The position numbers were made by a program, and so were the translations under genes. A stretch of 64,000 nt of DNA, taken from assembly GCF_003259365.1 (NCBI RefSeq), contig NZ_QLLY01000017.1:124001-188000 (forward strand). The letters run 5' to 3'. Positions 1-7,371 of this stretch are shown here, piece by piece. Under the pieces are notes generated by a model. It made no database searches. It was given only the letters and a program-made list of their open reading frames with translations, and was not told the origin of the DNA. This DNA comes from Streptomyces sp. PsTaAH-137 (lineage in GTDB: Bacteria > Actinomycetota > Actinomycetes > Streptomycetales > Streptomycetaceae). How positions within the stretch are numbered: the stretch's first letter is position 1; the number at the start of each line of letters is the position of its first letter.

Positions 1-544
1 GCGCGCCGGGCTGCCCGACGTGTCCGCCCCGGTCACGCCCGGCGCGGGCGGCGACCACACGGTCTCGCCCGGCTTCCTCACGGTCCCGGCCGCGCGCCTC
101 GCCGTCGAGGGCGGCCCGCACGACCTGCTCCTGGAGGAGTGCTTCGGCCCGGTCACCGTCGTCGCCCGCTACGAGTCGGCCGACGAGATCACCGCCGTCG
201 TCTCCCGCCTGCCCGGCAACCTCACCGCCACCGTCCAGCTGTCCTCGGCCGAGGCCGCGGGGGAGGGCCGGGGCGCCGAACTGCTCGGCGAGCTGACGCC
301 CGTCGCGGGCCGCGTCCTCGTCAACGGCTGGCCGACCGGTGTCGCCGTCGCCCCTGCCCAGCACCACGGCGGCCCGTACCCGGCGACCACCTCGACCTCC
401 ACCTCCGTCGGCGGCACGGCGATCGAGCGCTGGCTGCGCCCGGTCACGTACCAGACCACGCCGGAGGCCCTGCTCCCGCCCGAGCTGCGCGACGACAACC
501 CGCTGGGGCTGCCGCGGCGCTTCAACGGCCGCCTGGAAAACTGA
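1..544 (+). CDS. aldehyde dehydrogenase, C-terminal part (2,5-dioxovalerate / ketoglutarate semialdehyde type)
   Basis: This is the 3' part of a gene that begins before the window; the frame is open from base 2. The family oxidises an aldehyde, typically 2-oxoglutarate semialdehyde, to the acid with NAD(P)+ at the end of sugar-acid or hydroxyproline breakdown. The visible 180 residues hold the aldehyde dehydrogenase E-x-F-G-P motif (ECFGPVTVV) and the C-terminal signature ending in PLGLPRR, typical of the dioxovalerate dehydrogenase subgroup. The catalytic cysteine and the NAD-binding fold lie outside the window. It ends five bases before the next gene, so the two are probably cotranscribed. 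The subgroup call is moderate; the superfamily call is firm. Confidence 0.82.
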   Translation, partial: RAGLPDVSAPVTPGAGGDHTVSPGFLTVPAARLAVEGGPHDLLLEECFGPVTVVARYESADEITAVVSRLPGNLTATVQLSSAEAAGEGRGAELLGELTPVAGRVLVNGWPTGVAVAPAQHHGGPYPATTSTSTSVGGTAIERWLRPVTYQTTPEALLPPELRDDNPLGLPRRFNGRLEN

Positions 545-549
545 GCGCC

Positions 550-1155
550 ATGGAACTGCACCTCCCCGAACTGCCCTTTCCGCTGACCGCCTACGGCCCC
601 GACGGGCACTGGGCCTACGCCGACGGTGTCCTCACCGGGCGGGCCGGCGCCCGCCAGGACCGCTTCGTGCCGCCGGCCGGCGACGCGCTCGACCCCGCCT
701 CCGACGCGCCCCGGCTGCTGGGGGCGCCGAGCGGCGACTTCCGGTTCAGCGCGCGGGTCACCGTCGGGTTCGCGGGCGACTTCGACGCCGGTGTGCTCTA
801 CGTGCACGTGGGCGACCGGGAATGGGCCAAGCTCTGCTACGAGCGCTCACCGGCCGAGCCGACGATCTGTACGGTCGTCACGCGCGGGCGCTCCGACGAC
901 GCCAACTCCTTTGTCGTGCCGGGGAATTCGGTGTGGCTGCGGGTCAGTCGGACCGGTTCCGCGTTCGCGTTCCACGCCTCGGTCGACGGGGAGACCTGGA
1001 CCTTCGTCCGGGTCTTCGCGCTCGGTGACGACACGTCGGCGGCGCCGTTGATCGGGTTCCTCGCGCAGTCGCCGACCGGCGAGGGGTGTGACGTCTCCTG
1101 GGACCGGATCGAGTTCCAGCCGGGCTTTCCGGCCAACCTCCGCGACGGTTCCTGA
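550..1155 (+). CDS. DUF1349 domain protein (concanavalin-like fold)
   Basis: A 201-residue cytoplasmic protein with no signal peptide. The sequence fits the DUF1349 family, a beta-sandwich related to the regulatory half of GH43 xylosidases and yeast YIR007-type proteins: a tryptophan near the N-terminus, a central stretch DAGVLYVHVGDREWAK, and a C-terminal segment describing strand-rich structure up to SWDRIEFQ. The ATG at 550 was chosen because it lies just after the upstream stop and gives the normal family length; a longer frame reaching back to 139 would overlap the dehydrogenase gene. Five bases separate it from that gene, so a shared transcript is likely. The biochemical role of the family is not established. 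Confidence 0.8.
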   Translation: MELHLPELPFPLTAYGPDGHWAYADGVLTGRAGARQDRFVPPAGDALDPASDAPRLLGAPSGDFRFSARVTVGFAGDFDAGVLYVHVGDREWAKLCYERSPAEPTICTVVTRGRSDDANSFVVPGNSVWLRVSRTGSAFAFHASVDGETWTFVRVFALGDDTSAAPLIGFLAQSPTGEGCDVSWDRIEFQPGFPANLRDGS

Positions 1156-1161
1156 GCGATC

Positions 1162-1176
1162 GTTCCCCGCGCCCCT
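1162..1176 (+). repeat. partial copy of the interspersed GTTCCCCGCGCCCCT repeat
   Basis: Fifteen bases match the 3' two thirds of the 22-bp core that occurs in full at 1296, 11907, 11968, 12101 (minus) and 17234. It lies just after the stop codon of the DUF1349 gene. The left part of the core has diverged here. Confidence 0.6.
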
Positions 1177-1295
1177 CGTCGCCGCCCCGCCGTCTTGGGC
1201 AGTCTGCCGCCTGGGGCGGCACCCCGGCGCGGGGTGAGCGCTTCAGGGGGCGGTCGCCTCGGCGCCGTTCGCGGGTGCGGCCCCGGTGGGGCTTC

Positions 1296-1317
1296 TCGCG
1301 CAGTTCCCCGCGCCCCT
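1296..1317 (+). repeat. interspersed repeat, full core copy 1
   Basis: A complete copy of the 22-bp core that starts TCGCGCAGTT and ends CCCCGCGCCCCT. It sits in the 241-base gap before the acetyltransferase gene and is followed by a GGGGC that can pair back to it. The same core recurs four more times in the window, mostly between genes. I recognise the motif as common in Streptomyces chromosomes; its role is unknown to me. Confidence 0.85.
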
Positions 1318-1396
1318 TACGGGGCTGAAAGCAGCCCGAGAGCGTGCCCCGGCCCAGGTCAGGAACCGAGGCCGGGCCCAGCCCGTCTATGCGGGC

Positions 1397-1867
1397 ATGA
1401 TCCGTACCGCCGTGCCCGCCGACGCCCCCGCCATCACCGCCCTGCACCAGCGCGCCCGAGCCACCTACTACCCCGACGGCTTCCCGGACGGCGACAGCCC
1501 CGAGCTGTGGCAGGAGCGGTGGACGCAGGCCATCGAACGGCCCCGCGCCCACGTCCTGGTCTGCGTCCGCGACGGCGCACCGGTCGGCATCGCCTCCTTC
1601 CGCCGCCCCGACGAGGCCCCGCACGGCACCACGGTCAAGCTCTTCCAGCTGCACACCGACCCCGCCCACTGGCGCCGCGGCATCGGCACGGAGCTGCACG
1701 CGGCCTGCGTCGAGCAGTGGCGGGCGGACGGGATGACCGAGGCCGTCCTGGACGTGCACCGCGACAACGAGCGGGCCCAGGCCTTCTACGCCGCCCACGG
1801 CTGGCACGGCGGCCGCACCGGCTCCGGACACCACCGTGAGCTGCGCCTCGACCTGCCCCGGGAATGA
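1397..1867 (+). CDS. GNAT family N-acetyltransferase
   Basis: A 156-residue single-domain acetyltransferase. GNAT enzymes move an acetyl group from acetyl-CoA to an amine; the substrate here cannot be read from the sequence. The protein begins with the family-typical IRTAVPADAPAITALH, has the acetyl-CoA pyrophosphate-binding loop WRRGIGTELH near residue 95, and the usual C-terminal strand NERAQAFYAAHGW. The ATG at 1397 was preferred over an upstream in-frame start at 1286, because the extra residues would be encoded by the interspersed repeat and do not resemble the family. A TCTAT-like -10 sequence lies directly upstream, so the mRNA may be leaderless. It stands alone on its transcript as far as can be seen. 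Confidence 0.88.
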   Translation: MIRTAVPADAPAITALHQRARATYYPDGFPDGDSPELWQERWTQAIERPRAHVLVCVRDGAPVGIASFRRPDEAPHGTTVKLFQLHTDPAHWRRGIGTELHAACVEQWRADGMTEAVLDVHRDNERAQAFYAAHGWHGGRTGSGHHRELRLDLPRE

Positions 1868-1959
1868 CCGGAGGCGGCATCCGGTTGTACTCGTACGGCG
1901 CAGGGCACCCCCTGCCCGTCAGGACGTGAACACGTAACCAGCTGGAGCGAGAGACCCTC

Positions 1960-2676
1960 ATGCGCGTCGAGATCTGGACCGACATCAACTGCCCCTTCTG
2001 CTACATCGGCAAGTCCCGGTTCGAGCAGGCCCTCGATGCCTTCCCGCACAAGGGCGAGGTCGAGGTCGTCCACCGCTCCTTCGAGCTGGACCCGACGGTC
2101 AAGAAGGGCGAGACCGGTCTCGTCGTCCCCCACATCGCGCAGAAGTACGGCATCAGCGAGGCCCAGGCCGCGGCGAACGAGCAGGGGCTCGGCCAGCAGG
2201 CCGCCACGCTCGGCCTGCCCTACCTCACCGAGGGCCGCGACTACGGCAACAGCTTCGACCTGCACCGCCTGCTCCACCTGGCCAAGGACAAGGGCGTGCA
2301 GGACGCCCTGATCGACGCGCTGTACCAGGGCAACTTCGTCGACAAGGAGTCCGTCTTCGCCGACGAGGAGCACGTCGTGCGGCTCGCCGTCGGAGCGGGC
2401 CTGGCCGAGGCCGACGTCCGCGCCGTCCTCGCCGACCCGGACGCGTACGCCGACGCGGTGCGCGCCGACGAGCGCGAGGCGGCCGAGCTGGGCGCGACCG
2501 GCGTGCCGTTCTTCGTCCTCGACCGCAAGTACGGCGTCTCCGGCGCCCAGCCCGCCGAGGTCTTCACCCAGGCGCTGACCCAGGCATGGGGCGCCCGCTC
2601 CCCGCTGACCGTCCTCGACACGGCCGACGGCGCCGACACCTGCGGCCCCGACGGATGCGCGGTCCCGCAGGCCTGA
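1960..2676 (+). CDS. DsbA family oxidoreductase (FrnE / 2-hydroxychromene-2-carboxylate isomerase fold)
   Basis: A 238-residue cytoplasmic thioredoxin-fold protein of the DsbA/FrnE family, usually linked to disulfide exchange or stress tolerance. The N-terminus reads MRVEIWTDINCPFCYIG, giving a redox-active CPFC motif at C11 and C14. The cis-proline loop appears later as GATGVPFFVLDRKYGVSGAQ, a strong family signature. The C-terminus carries two more cysteines, at DTCGPDGCAV, found in many actinobacterial members and possibly metal- or redox-active. A GAGCGAGAGA ribosome-binding region precedes the ATG. No signal peptide is present. The family is clear; the partner protein is not known. Confidence 0.92.
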   Translation: MRVEIWTDINCPFCYIGKSRFEQALDAFPHKGEVEVVHRSFELDPTVKKGETGLVVPHIAQKYGISEAQAAANEQGLGQQAATLGLPYLTEGRDYGNSFDLHRLLHLAKDKGVQDALIDALYQGNFVDKESVFADEEHVVRLAVGAGLAEADVRAVLADPDAYADAVRADEREAAELGATGVPFFVLDRKYGVSGAQPAEVFTQALTQAWGARSPLTVLDTADGADTCGPDGCAVPQA

Positions 2677-2758
2677 CCAGCACTGATAAGGATCGCTTAG
2701 AGGTACTGCTCAAACATCCGCAATGGACGGGTAGTTGGCGGCGGGGCACAGTGGGGAC

Positions 2759-3838
2759 ATGGAGACCTCCGGTGCGCCCCGACAGCTCGACACGGACCTG
2801 GTCCGCGCCGAGTACACCCCTGCCACCAGCTACCTGAACACGGCAAGCTCCGGCCTGCTGCCCGCCCGCGCGGTGCGGGCGATGCACGAGGCGATCACCG
2901 CGATGGCCGAGGGCCGCCCCCTCGACTCCCTCTTCGTCGACGTGGAGGAGGCCCGCGCCGCCTTCGCCCGGATCGCCGGGGTCCCGGTGTCCCGGGTGGC
3001 CACGGGCGCGTCCGTCGCCGTCTACACCGGCCTGATCGCCGCCTCGCTGCCCGAGGGCGCCGAAGTCCTCGTCCCCGAGGGCGAGTTCAGCTCCACCATC
3101 AACCCCTTCCACGTACGGCAGGACCTCAAGGTGCGCACCGTGCCGCTCGCGGCGCTCGCCGAGTCGGTGCGGCCCGGGACGGTGCTGGTCGCGGTCAGCG
3201 CCGCCCAGTCGGCGGACGGCCGCGTCGCGGACCTCGCCGAACTGCGCGCGGTCACCCGCGCGCACGGCGCCCGCCTCTACGTCGACGCGTCCCAGGCGGC
3301 CGGCTGGTTCCCCCTCACCGAGCACGCCGACGCGGCGGACTACGTCTCCTCCGTCGCCTTCAAGTGGCTGACCTGCCCGCGCGGCGCCGCCTTCTTCATC
3401 GGCCCGCGCGACGTCGCCGAACTGACCCCGGTCTTCGGCGGCTGGGTCGCGGGGGAGAAGCCCTGGGACAGCTGCTATGGACCGGTCACCGAACTCGCCC
3501 GCTCCGCCCGCCGCTTCGACGAGACCCCCGGCCTCATCACGTACACGGGAGCCCGCCGCTCGCTGGAACTGATCGAGGAGCTGGGCCCGGAGGCGATCCT
3601 CGCCCACGACCTGCTTCTCGCCGACCGCTTCCGCGCGGGCCTCGCCGACCTGGGCCACGAGCCGGTACCGGCCCCGGGATCGCCCATCGTCTCCGTCCCC
3701 GGCCTCGGCGTACGGCAGCCGGAGTTGCACGAGGCCGGTGTCGAACTCTCGAACAGGGCAGGCAACTTGAGGGCGTCCTTCCACCTGTACAACACGGTCG
3801 AGGACGTCGACCGGCTGCTCGCCGAGCTGTCGCACTGA
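2759..3838 (+). CDS. class V aminotransferase-fold PLP enzyme
   Basis: A 359-residue pyridoxal-phosphate enzyme of the aminotransferase class V / cysteine desulfurase-like superfamily. The N-terminal YLNTASSGLLP, the aspartate in YVDASQAAGWFPL, and the Schiff-base lysine at about residue 202 in SSVAFKWLTCPRG are all present, and the C-terminus is complete. The reaction cannot be told from sequence; relatives include kynureninase-like and isopenicillin-epimerase-like proteins. ATG 2759 was chosen because GTGGGGA lies just ahead; an in-frame TTG at 2735 would add eight residues. It is followed after 57 bases by a truncated sigma factor. There is no fusion or frameshift. Confidence 0.88.
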   Translation: METSGAPRQLDTDLVRAEYTPATSYLNTASSGLLPARAVRAMHEAITAMAEGRPLDSLFVDVEEARAAFARIAGVPVSRVATGASVAVYTGLIAASLPEGAEVLVPEGEFSSTINPFHVRQDLKVRTVPLAALAESVRPGTVLVAVSAAQSADGRVADLAELRAVTRAHGARLYVDASQAAGWFPLTEHADAADYVSSVAFKWLTCPRGAAFFIGPRDVAELTPVFGGWVAGEKPWDSCYGPVTELARSARRFDETPGLITYTGARRSLELIEELGPEAILAHDLLLADRFRAGLADLGHEPVPAPGSPIVSVPGLGVRQPELHEAGVELSNRAGNLRASFHLYNTVEDVDRLLAELSH

Positions 3839-3895
3839 ACCCTGGCGTCCGCGCCCGCCGGACGCTAGGAAGGCACCAGGGCCTGTCTGGAGGCG

Positions 3896-4216
3896 GTGGT
3901 GCCGGTGGCTCGTACGGACCCGACCGATCCCGCGGACCGCGGCGGCGGGCGCACGGCCGACGCGGAACTGCACCGACGCCTGGTCTACGGCGACGAGGCG
4001 GCCCTCTCCGAGCTGTACCGGGCCTACGGCGGGCTCGTGCGGCAGGTCGCCGTGCGGGTCACCCGGACGGCCGGCGCCGCCGACGACGTGGCGCAGGAGG
4101 TCTTCGCCCAGCTGTGGGCCCGCCCGTACGCCTTCGACGCACGCCGCGGCACGGGCGGCGACCCGGAAGCGGCCCGCGCCGTCCTCGACCGGGCGGCCCG
4201 GCTCGCCTGGCTGTGA
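3896..4216 (+). pseudogene. truncated ECF-type sigma-70 factor (region 2 only)
   Basis: The reading frame encodes about 106 residues. Residues 25 to 85 are a recognisable sigma region 2 (SELYRAYGGLVRQVAVRV, then DDVAQEVFAQLWARP). Full ECF factors are about 170-200 residues and have region 4, which binds the -35 element. Here the frame breaks off into a tail without that region and stops at 4216, 24 bases before the convergent MarR gene. No region 4 is visible in other frames. An AGGCGG/GGAGG site lies just before several GTG codons (3896, 3899, 3905), so translation is still plausible. It is either a decayed sigma gene or a small protein that still contacts RNA polymerase core. Confidence 0.7.
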
Positions 4217-4240
4217 CCGGCCGCGTACCCCGGGAACCGG

Positions 4241-4741
4241 TCAGGAGCAGTCCCCGGTCCCGGCCTCCGTGCAGAGATTGCCCTCCACCAGGGCGAGCAG
4301 CCGTACGAACTCCGTCTGCTCCGCGTCGGAGAGCCCGGCCAGGCTCTGCTCCTCCAGGCCGCACCACGCCTCGGCCACGTCCTTGCGGAGCCCGCAGCTC
4401 GTCTCCGTCGCCTCCACGCGCACCGCGCGCCGGTCGTCCGGATCGGGGGAGCGGCGCACGTGCCCGGCCTGTTCGAGGCGCTGGAGCATCTTGGTGACCG
4501 TCGACGGGTCGAGCTCGACCGCCTTGATCAGCTCCGACTGCCGTACGGGTCCCTTGTCCCACAGGTGCATCATCACGAACTCCTGCCCCGGGTAGAGCCC
4601 GAGCCCGCGCAGCCGCCGGCCCGCCGCGGCACGGTGCAGCCGGGCCACCCGCGCCAGGGCGAGGCTCACCGGACCGCCGAGGGCGACGGCCGGGACGGGG
4701 GCGGTACAGACGGGCTCGCCGTCCTTCGGTGTGGGCTCCAT
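4241..4741 (-). CDS. MarR family transcriptional regulator
   Basis: A 166-residue winged-helix regulator. Residues 50-120 hold the MarR DNA-binding core: GQEFVMMHLWDKGPVRQSEL, the recognition helix region DPSTVTKMLQRLEQAG, and the wing RSPDPDDRRAVRV. Family members bind palindromes as dimers and let go when a ligand or oxidant is sensed. This one has five cysteines (12, 116, 127, 157, 165), more than usual, so redox control is possible. It is divergent from the Old Yellow Enzyme gene, with 152 bases between them that contain a palindrome; autoregulation and control of that flavoenzyme are the natural inference. It runs convergent to the sigma-factor remnant. Confidence 0.92.
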   Translation of the reverse strand: MEPTPKDGEPVCTAPVPAVALGGPVSLALARVARLHRAAAGRRLRGLGLYPGQEFVMMHLWDKGPVRQSELIKAVELDPSTVTKMLQRLEQAGHVRRSPDPDDRRAVRVEATETSCGLRKDVAEAWCGLEEQSLAGLSDAEQTEFVRLLALVEGNLCTEAGTGDCS

Positions 4742-4788
4742 GGCTGCTCCTGCGGCTGATTCCGGCCTCGTACGTCTCGCTGTCGAAT

Positions 4789-4849
4789 ATTACCTTGGTC
4801 GGCCAAGTAATGAGCTACAGTGACATCAGCGCAATTGATTGGCCGACCA
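4789..4849. promoter_or_regulatory. operator-like palindromes between MarR gene and Old Yellow Enzyme gene
   Basis: The divergent intergenic region contains ATTAC-CTTGG-TCGG-CCAAG-TAAT at 4789-4811, a near-perfect inverted repeat with one extra C in the left arm. An 11-base element TTGGCCGACCA at 4839-4849 is the reverse complement of the centre of the first site. Two related sites about 40 bases apart between a MarR gene and its likely target fit a MarR operator pair. The binding protein is inferred. Confidence 0.65.
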
Positions 4850-4893
4850 CATATTTCTGTGGCGGACCCGTACCGATGTTGATCGGAGCAGTC

Positions 4894-5958
4894 ATGACCA
4901 CCGCTTTCGACCCGTTCGACCTTCCCGGCACCCGGCTCGCCAACCGCATCGTGATGGCCCCGATGACCCGCAGCAGGGCCGGAACCGGCGGTACCGCCAC
5001 CGAGCTGACGGCCGAGTACTACGCGCAGCGCGCCTCCGCGGGCCTGATCATCACCGAGGGCATCCAGCCCTCCGCGGTGGGCCAGGGTTATGCCTGGACC
5101 CCCGGCCTGCACAGTGCCGAGCAGATAGCGTCCTGGCGCAAGGTCACCGACGCCGTGCACGCGGCGGGCGGCACGGTCTTCGCCCAGATCATGCACGCGG
5201 GCCGGATCAGCCACCCGTCGTTGCAGCCGGAGGGCGGCCTGCCGGTGGCGCCGTCCGCGGTCGCCCCCGAGGGCAAGGCCTTCACGAACGACGGTTTCCA
5301 GGACTTCGTCGCGCCGCGGGAGCTGACCGGCGACGAGGTCCGCGCCACGATCGCCGACTACGCCACGGCCGCGAGGAACGCGATCGAGGCCGGGTTCGAC
5401 GGCATCGAACTGCACGGTGCCAACGGCTACTTGATCCACCAGTTCCTCACCCCGGGCTCCAACGAGCGCACCGACGAGTGGGGCGGCAGCGTCGAGAACC
5501 GGATCCGGTTCGCCGTCGAGACGGTCAAGGCCGTCGCCGAGGCCATCGGCCCCGAGCGCACCGCGCTGCGCGTCTCGCCGCTGAACCCGTACAACTCGAT
5601 GCCGGGCACCGACACCGCCGAGACCTACCAGGCGCTGGTCGCCGAGATCGAGCCGCTCGGCCTCGCCTACCTGCACGTCCTGGAGGCCACCGCGGACGCC
5701 CGCGAGGTCACCACCGACCTGCGCAAGCGGTTCACCGGCCCGTTCTTCCTCAACGCATTCACCGCGACCCCGACCGACCACACCGCCCTCGGCCTGATCG
5801 AGGACGGCCTCGCCGACGTCCTCACCTTCGGCGCCCTGTTCCTCGCCAACCCGGACCTGCCGGCCCGGCTGCGCACCGAGGGCCCCTACAACACCCCGGA
5901 CGGATCCTCCTTCTTCGGCGGCGACGCGCAGGGATACACGGACTACCCCGCCCTGTGA
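4894..5958 (+). CDS. alkene reductase, Old Yellow Enzyme family (NemA-like)
   Basis: A 354-residue FMN-dependent oxidoreductase that reduces activated C=C bonds or nitro compounds with NAD(P)H. The N-terminus (NRIVMAPMTRSRA) is the FMN-binding start of the TIM barrel. H174 and N177 in the HGANGYL motif are the substrate-binding pair, followed by the strongly conserved NERTDEWGGSVENR stretch. The C-terminal FFGGDAQGYTDYP is also typical. The ATG at 4894 has a GGAGC site eight bases upstream; in-frame codons further upstream would run through the operator region. It is divergent from a MarR regulator, which probably controls it in response to electrophiles. It is convergent with ectD across a strong hairpin. 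Confidence 0.95.
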   Translation: MTTAFDPFDLPGTRLANRIVMAPMTRSRAGTGGTATELTAEYYAQRASAGLIITEGIQPSAVGQGYAWTPGLHSAEQIASWRKVTDAVHAAGGTVFAQIMHAGRISHPSLQPEGGLPVAPSAVAPEGKAFTNDGFQDFVAPRELTGDEVRATIADYATAARNAIEAGFDGIELHGANGYLIHQFLTPGSNERTDEWGGSVENRIRFAVETVKAVAEAIGPERTALRVSPLNPYNSMPGTDTAETYQALVAEIEPLGLAYLHVLEATADAREVTTDLRKRFTGPFFLNAFTATPTDHTALGLIEDGLADVLTFGALFLANPDLPARLRTEGPYNTPDGSSFFGGDAQGYTDYPAL

Positions 5959-5965
5959 CACACCG

Positions 5966-5997
5966 GTGGGGCGGGACCGTGACCGGTCCCGCCCCAC
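5966..5997. terminator. bidirectional hairpin terminator
   Basis: A perfect 14-bp stem, GTGGGGCGGGACCG paired with CGGTCCCGCCCCAC around a four-base loop, lies between the convergent Old Yellow Enzyme and ectD genes. No long T tract follows, which is usual for Streptomyces terminators. Confidence 0.85.
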
Positions 5998-6047
5998 TCA
6001 TGCGCGTACGGCATTCATCCGCGTACGGCACTCATCCGCGTACGGGG
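5998..6047. repeat. 17-bp tandem repeat, three copies
   Basis: Three consecutive 17-bp units of the form TCATCCGCGTACGGCAC run from 5998 to 6047, with single-base differences and a shortened last unit. The array begins right after the terminator stem and ends one base before the last codon of ectD. It lies in the 3' untranslated region of the ect transcript. Confidence 0.85.
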
Positions 6048-6048
6048 A

Positions 6049-6930
6049 TCACCGCACCGGGGTGAAGTCCCGTGCGCCGATGTAGTCCGGCCGCCGCACG
6101 GGCGCCGCGAACGGCTCCACCGCGGTGTTCTCCACGCTGTTGAACACGATGAAGACATTGCTGCGCGGGTACGGGGTGATGTTGTCCCCCGAGCCGTGCA
6201 TCGCGTTGCAGTCGAACCAGGTGGCCGAGCCCGCCCTGCCGGTGAACAGCTTGATGCCGTGCGCGTCGGCGAACTTGGTCAGCGACTCGTCCGACGGGAT
6301 GCCCGCGTCCTGCATCTGCAGCGACTTCTTGTAGTTGTCCTCCGGCGTCTCGCCCGCGCAGCCGAGGAACGTCTTGTGCGAGCCGGGCATGATCATGAGC
6401 CCGCCGTTGGTGTCGTAGTTCTCCGTCAGCGCGATGGAGACGGACACCGTCCGCATGTTGGCCAGACCGTCCTCGGCGTGCCAGGTCTCGAAGTCCGAGT
6501 GCCAGTAGAAGCCACTCGCCCCGAAGCCCGGCTTGACGTTGATCCGCGACTGGTGGACGTAGACGTCCGAGCCGAGGATCTGCCGGGCCCGGTCCACGAC
6601 GCGCTCGTCGCGGACCAGGTTCGCGAACACCTCGCTGATCTTGTGGATCTCGAAGACCGAGCGGATCTCCTGCGACTTCTTCTCGACGATGGAGCGCTCG
6701 TCGGCGCGCATCGCCGGGTCCGAGACGAGGCGGTTCAGCTCGGCCTGGTAGACGCCGATCTCGTCCGGGCCGATCAGTTCGTCGATCGCGAGGAAGCCGT
6801 CCCGCTCGAAGGATGCGAGGTCCGACTCGCGGATCGGACCGCGCGTCCCCGGAGCGGACCAGACGACCGGGTCGACACGGGGCGTCGCCACTTCGGAGGC
6901 GCCACGGGTCGGATACAGGTCAGTGGTCAT
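6049..6930 (-). CDS. ectD: ectoine 5-hydroxylase EctD
   Basis: A 293-residue Fe(II)/2-oxoglutarate dioxygenase that converts ectoine to 5-hydroxyectoine, a compatible solute against heat and osmotic stress. The metal ligands are visible: H144 and D146 in FYWHSDFETWH and H245 in CNAMHGSGDN. The surrounding residues match the EctD signature rather than general phytanoyl-CoA dioxygenases. ATG 6930 lies five bases after the ectC stop, and GAGGAGGGCTGAGCC supplies a ribosome-binding site inside the end of ectC. A longer in-frame extension to 7179 would overlap ectC and was rejected. It is the last gene of ectABCD and ends at a tandem repeat and terminator. Confidence 0.97.
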   Translation of the reverse strand: MTTDLYPTRGASEVATPRVDPVVWSAPGTRGPIRESDLASFERDGFLAIDELIGPDEIGVYQAELNRLVSDPAMRADERSIVEKKSQEIRSVFEIHKISEVFANLVRDERVVDRARQILGSDVYVHQSRINVKPGFGASGFYWHSDFETWHAEDGLANMRTVSVSIALTENYDTNGGLMIMPGSHKTFLGCAGETPEDNYKKSLQMQDAGIPSDESLTKFADAHGIKLFTGRAGSATWFDCNAMHGSGDNITPYPRSNVFIVFNSVENTAVEPFAAPVRRPDYIGARDFTPVR

Positions 6931-6935
6931 CTGGC

Positions 6936-7334
6936 TCAGCCCTCCTCGGTCAGCAGCGGGTAGACGCCGTTCTCGTCGTGGTCCTCCCGTCCGGTCACCG
7001 GCGGGTTGAACACGCACACACAGCGGAAGTCCGTCTTGGGCCGCAGCGTGTGGCGCTCGTGGCCGTTCAGGAGATACATCGTGCCCGGCTCGATCCAGTG
7101 CTTCTCGCCGGTCTCCCGGTTCTCGAGCTCGGCCTCGCCCTCGACGCACAGCACGGCCTCGATGTGGTTGGCGTACCACATGTCGGTCTCCGTGCCGGCG
7201 TAGAGGATCGTCTCGTGCAAGGAGAAGCCGACCTTCTCCTTGGCCAGGACGATGCGCTTGCTCTCCCAGGTACCGGTCGCCGACTTAATGTGCCGGTCGG
7301 TGTTCTCGATCTCCTTGAACGAACGGACAATCAC
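6936..7334 (-). CDS. ectC: L-ectoine synthase EctC
   Basis: A 132-residue cupin that cyclises N-gamma-acetyl-diaminobutyrate to ectoine with loss of water. The protein starts MIVRSFKEI and has the family-typical TWESKRIVLAKEKVGFSLHETILYAGT and the cupin segment NHIEAVLCVEGEAELE followed by LNGHERHTL, which carry the iron ligands. Length and ends match known EctC proteins. It follows ectB after 37 bases and leads into ectD with a five-base gap, so all belong to one minus-strand transcript. The substrate is made by EctB and EctA. Confidence 0.98.
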   Translation of the reverse strand: MIVRSFKEIENTDRHIKSATGTWESKRIVLAKEKVGFSLHETILYAGTETDMWYANHIEAVLCVEGEAELENRETGEKHWIEPGTMYLLNGHERHTLRPKTDFRCVCVFNPPVTGREDHDENGVYPLLTEEG

Positions 7335-7371
7335 GGTGAGTTGCTGCCTCTCTAGTGTTACTGAATAGGTG

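Noticed and set aside
5998..6047. CRISPR-like array
   Set aside because: The units are contiguous 17-mers without spacers and no cas genes are present.
7067..7330. Alternative frames inside ectC
   Set aside because: They lack family similarity, while ectC is complete in its own frame.
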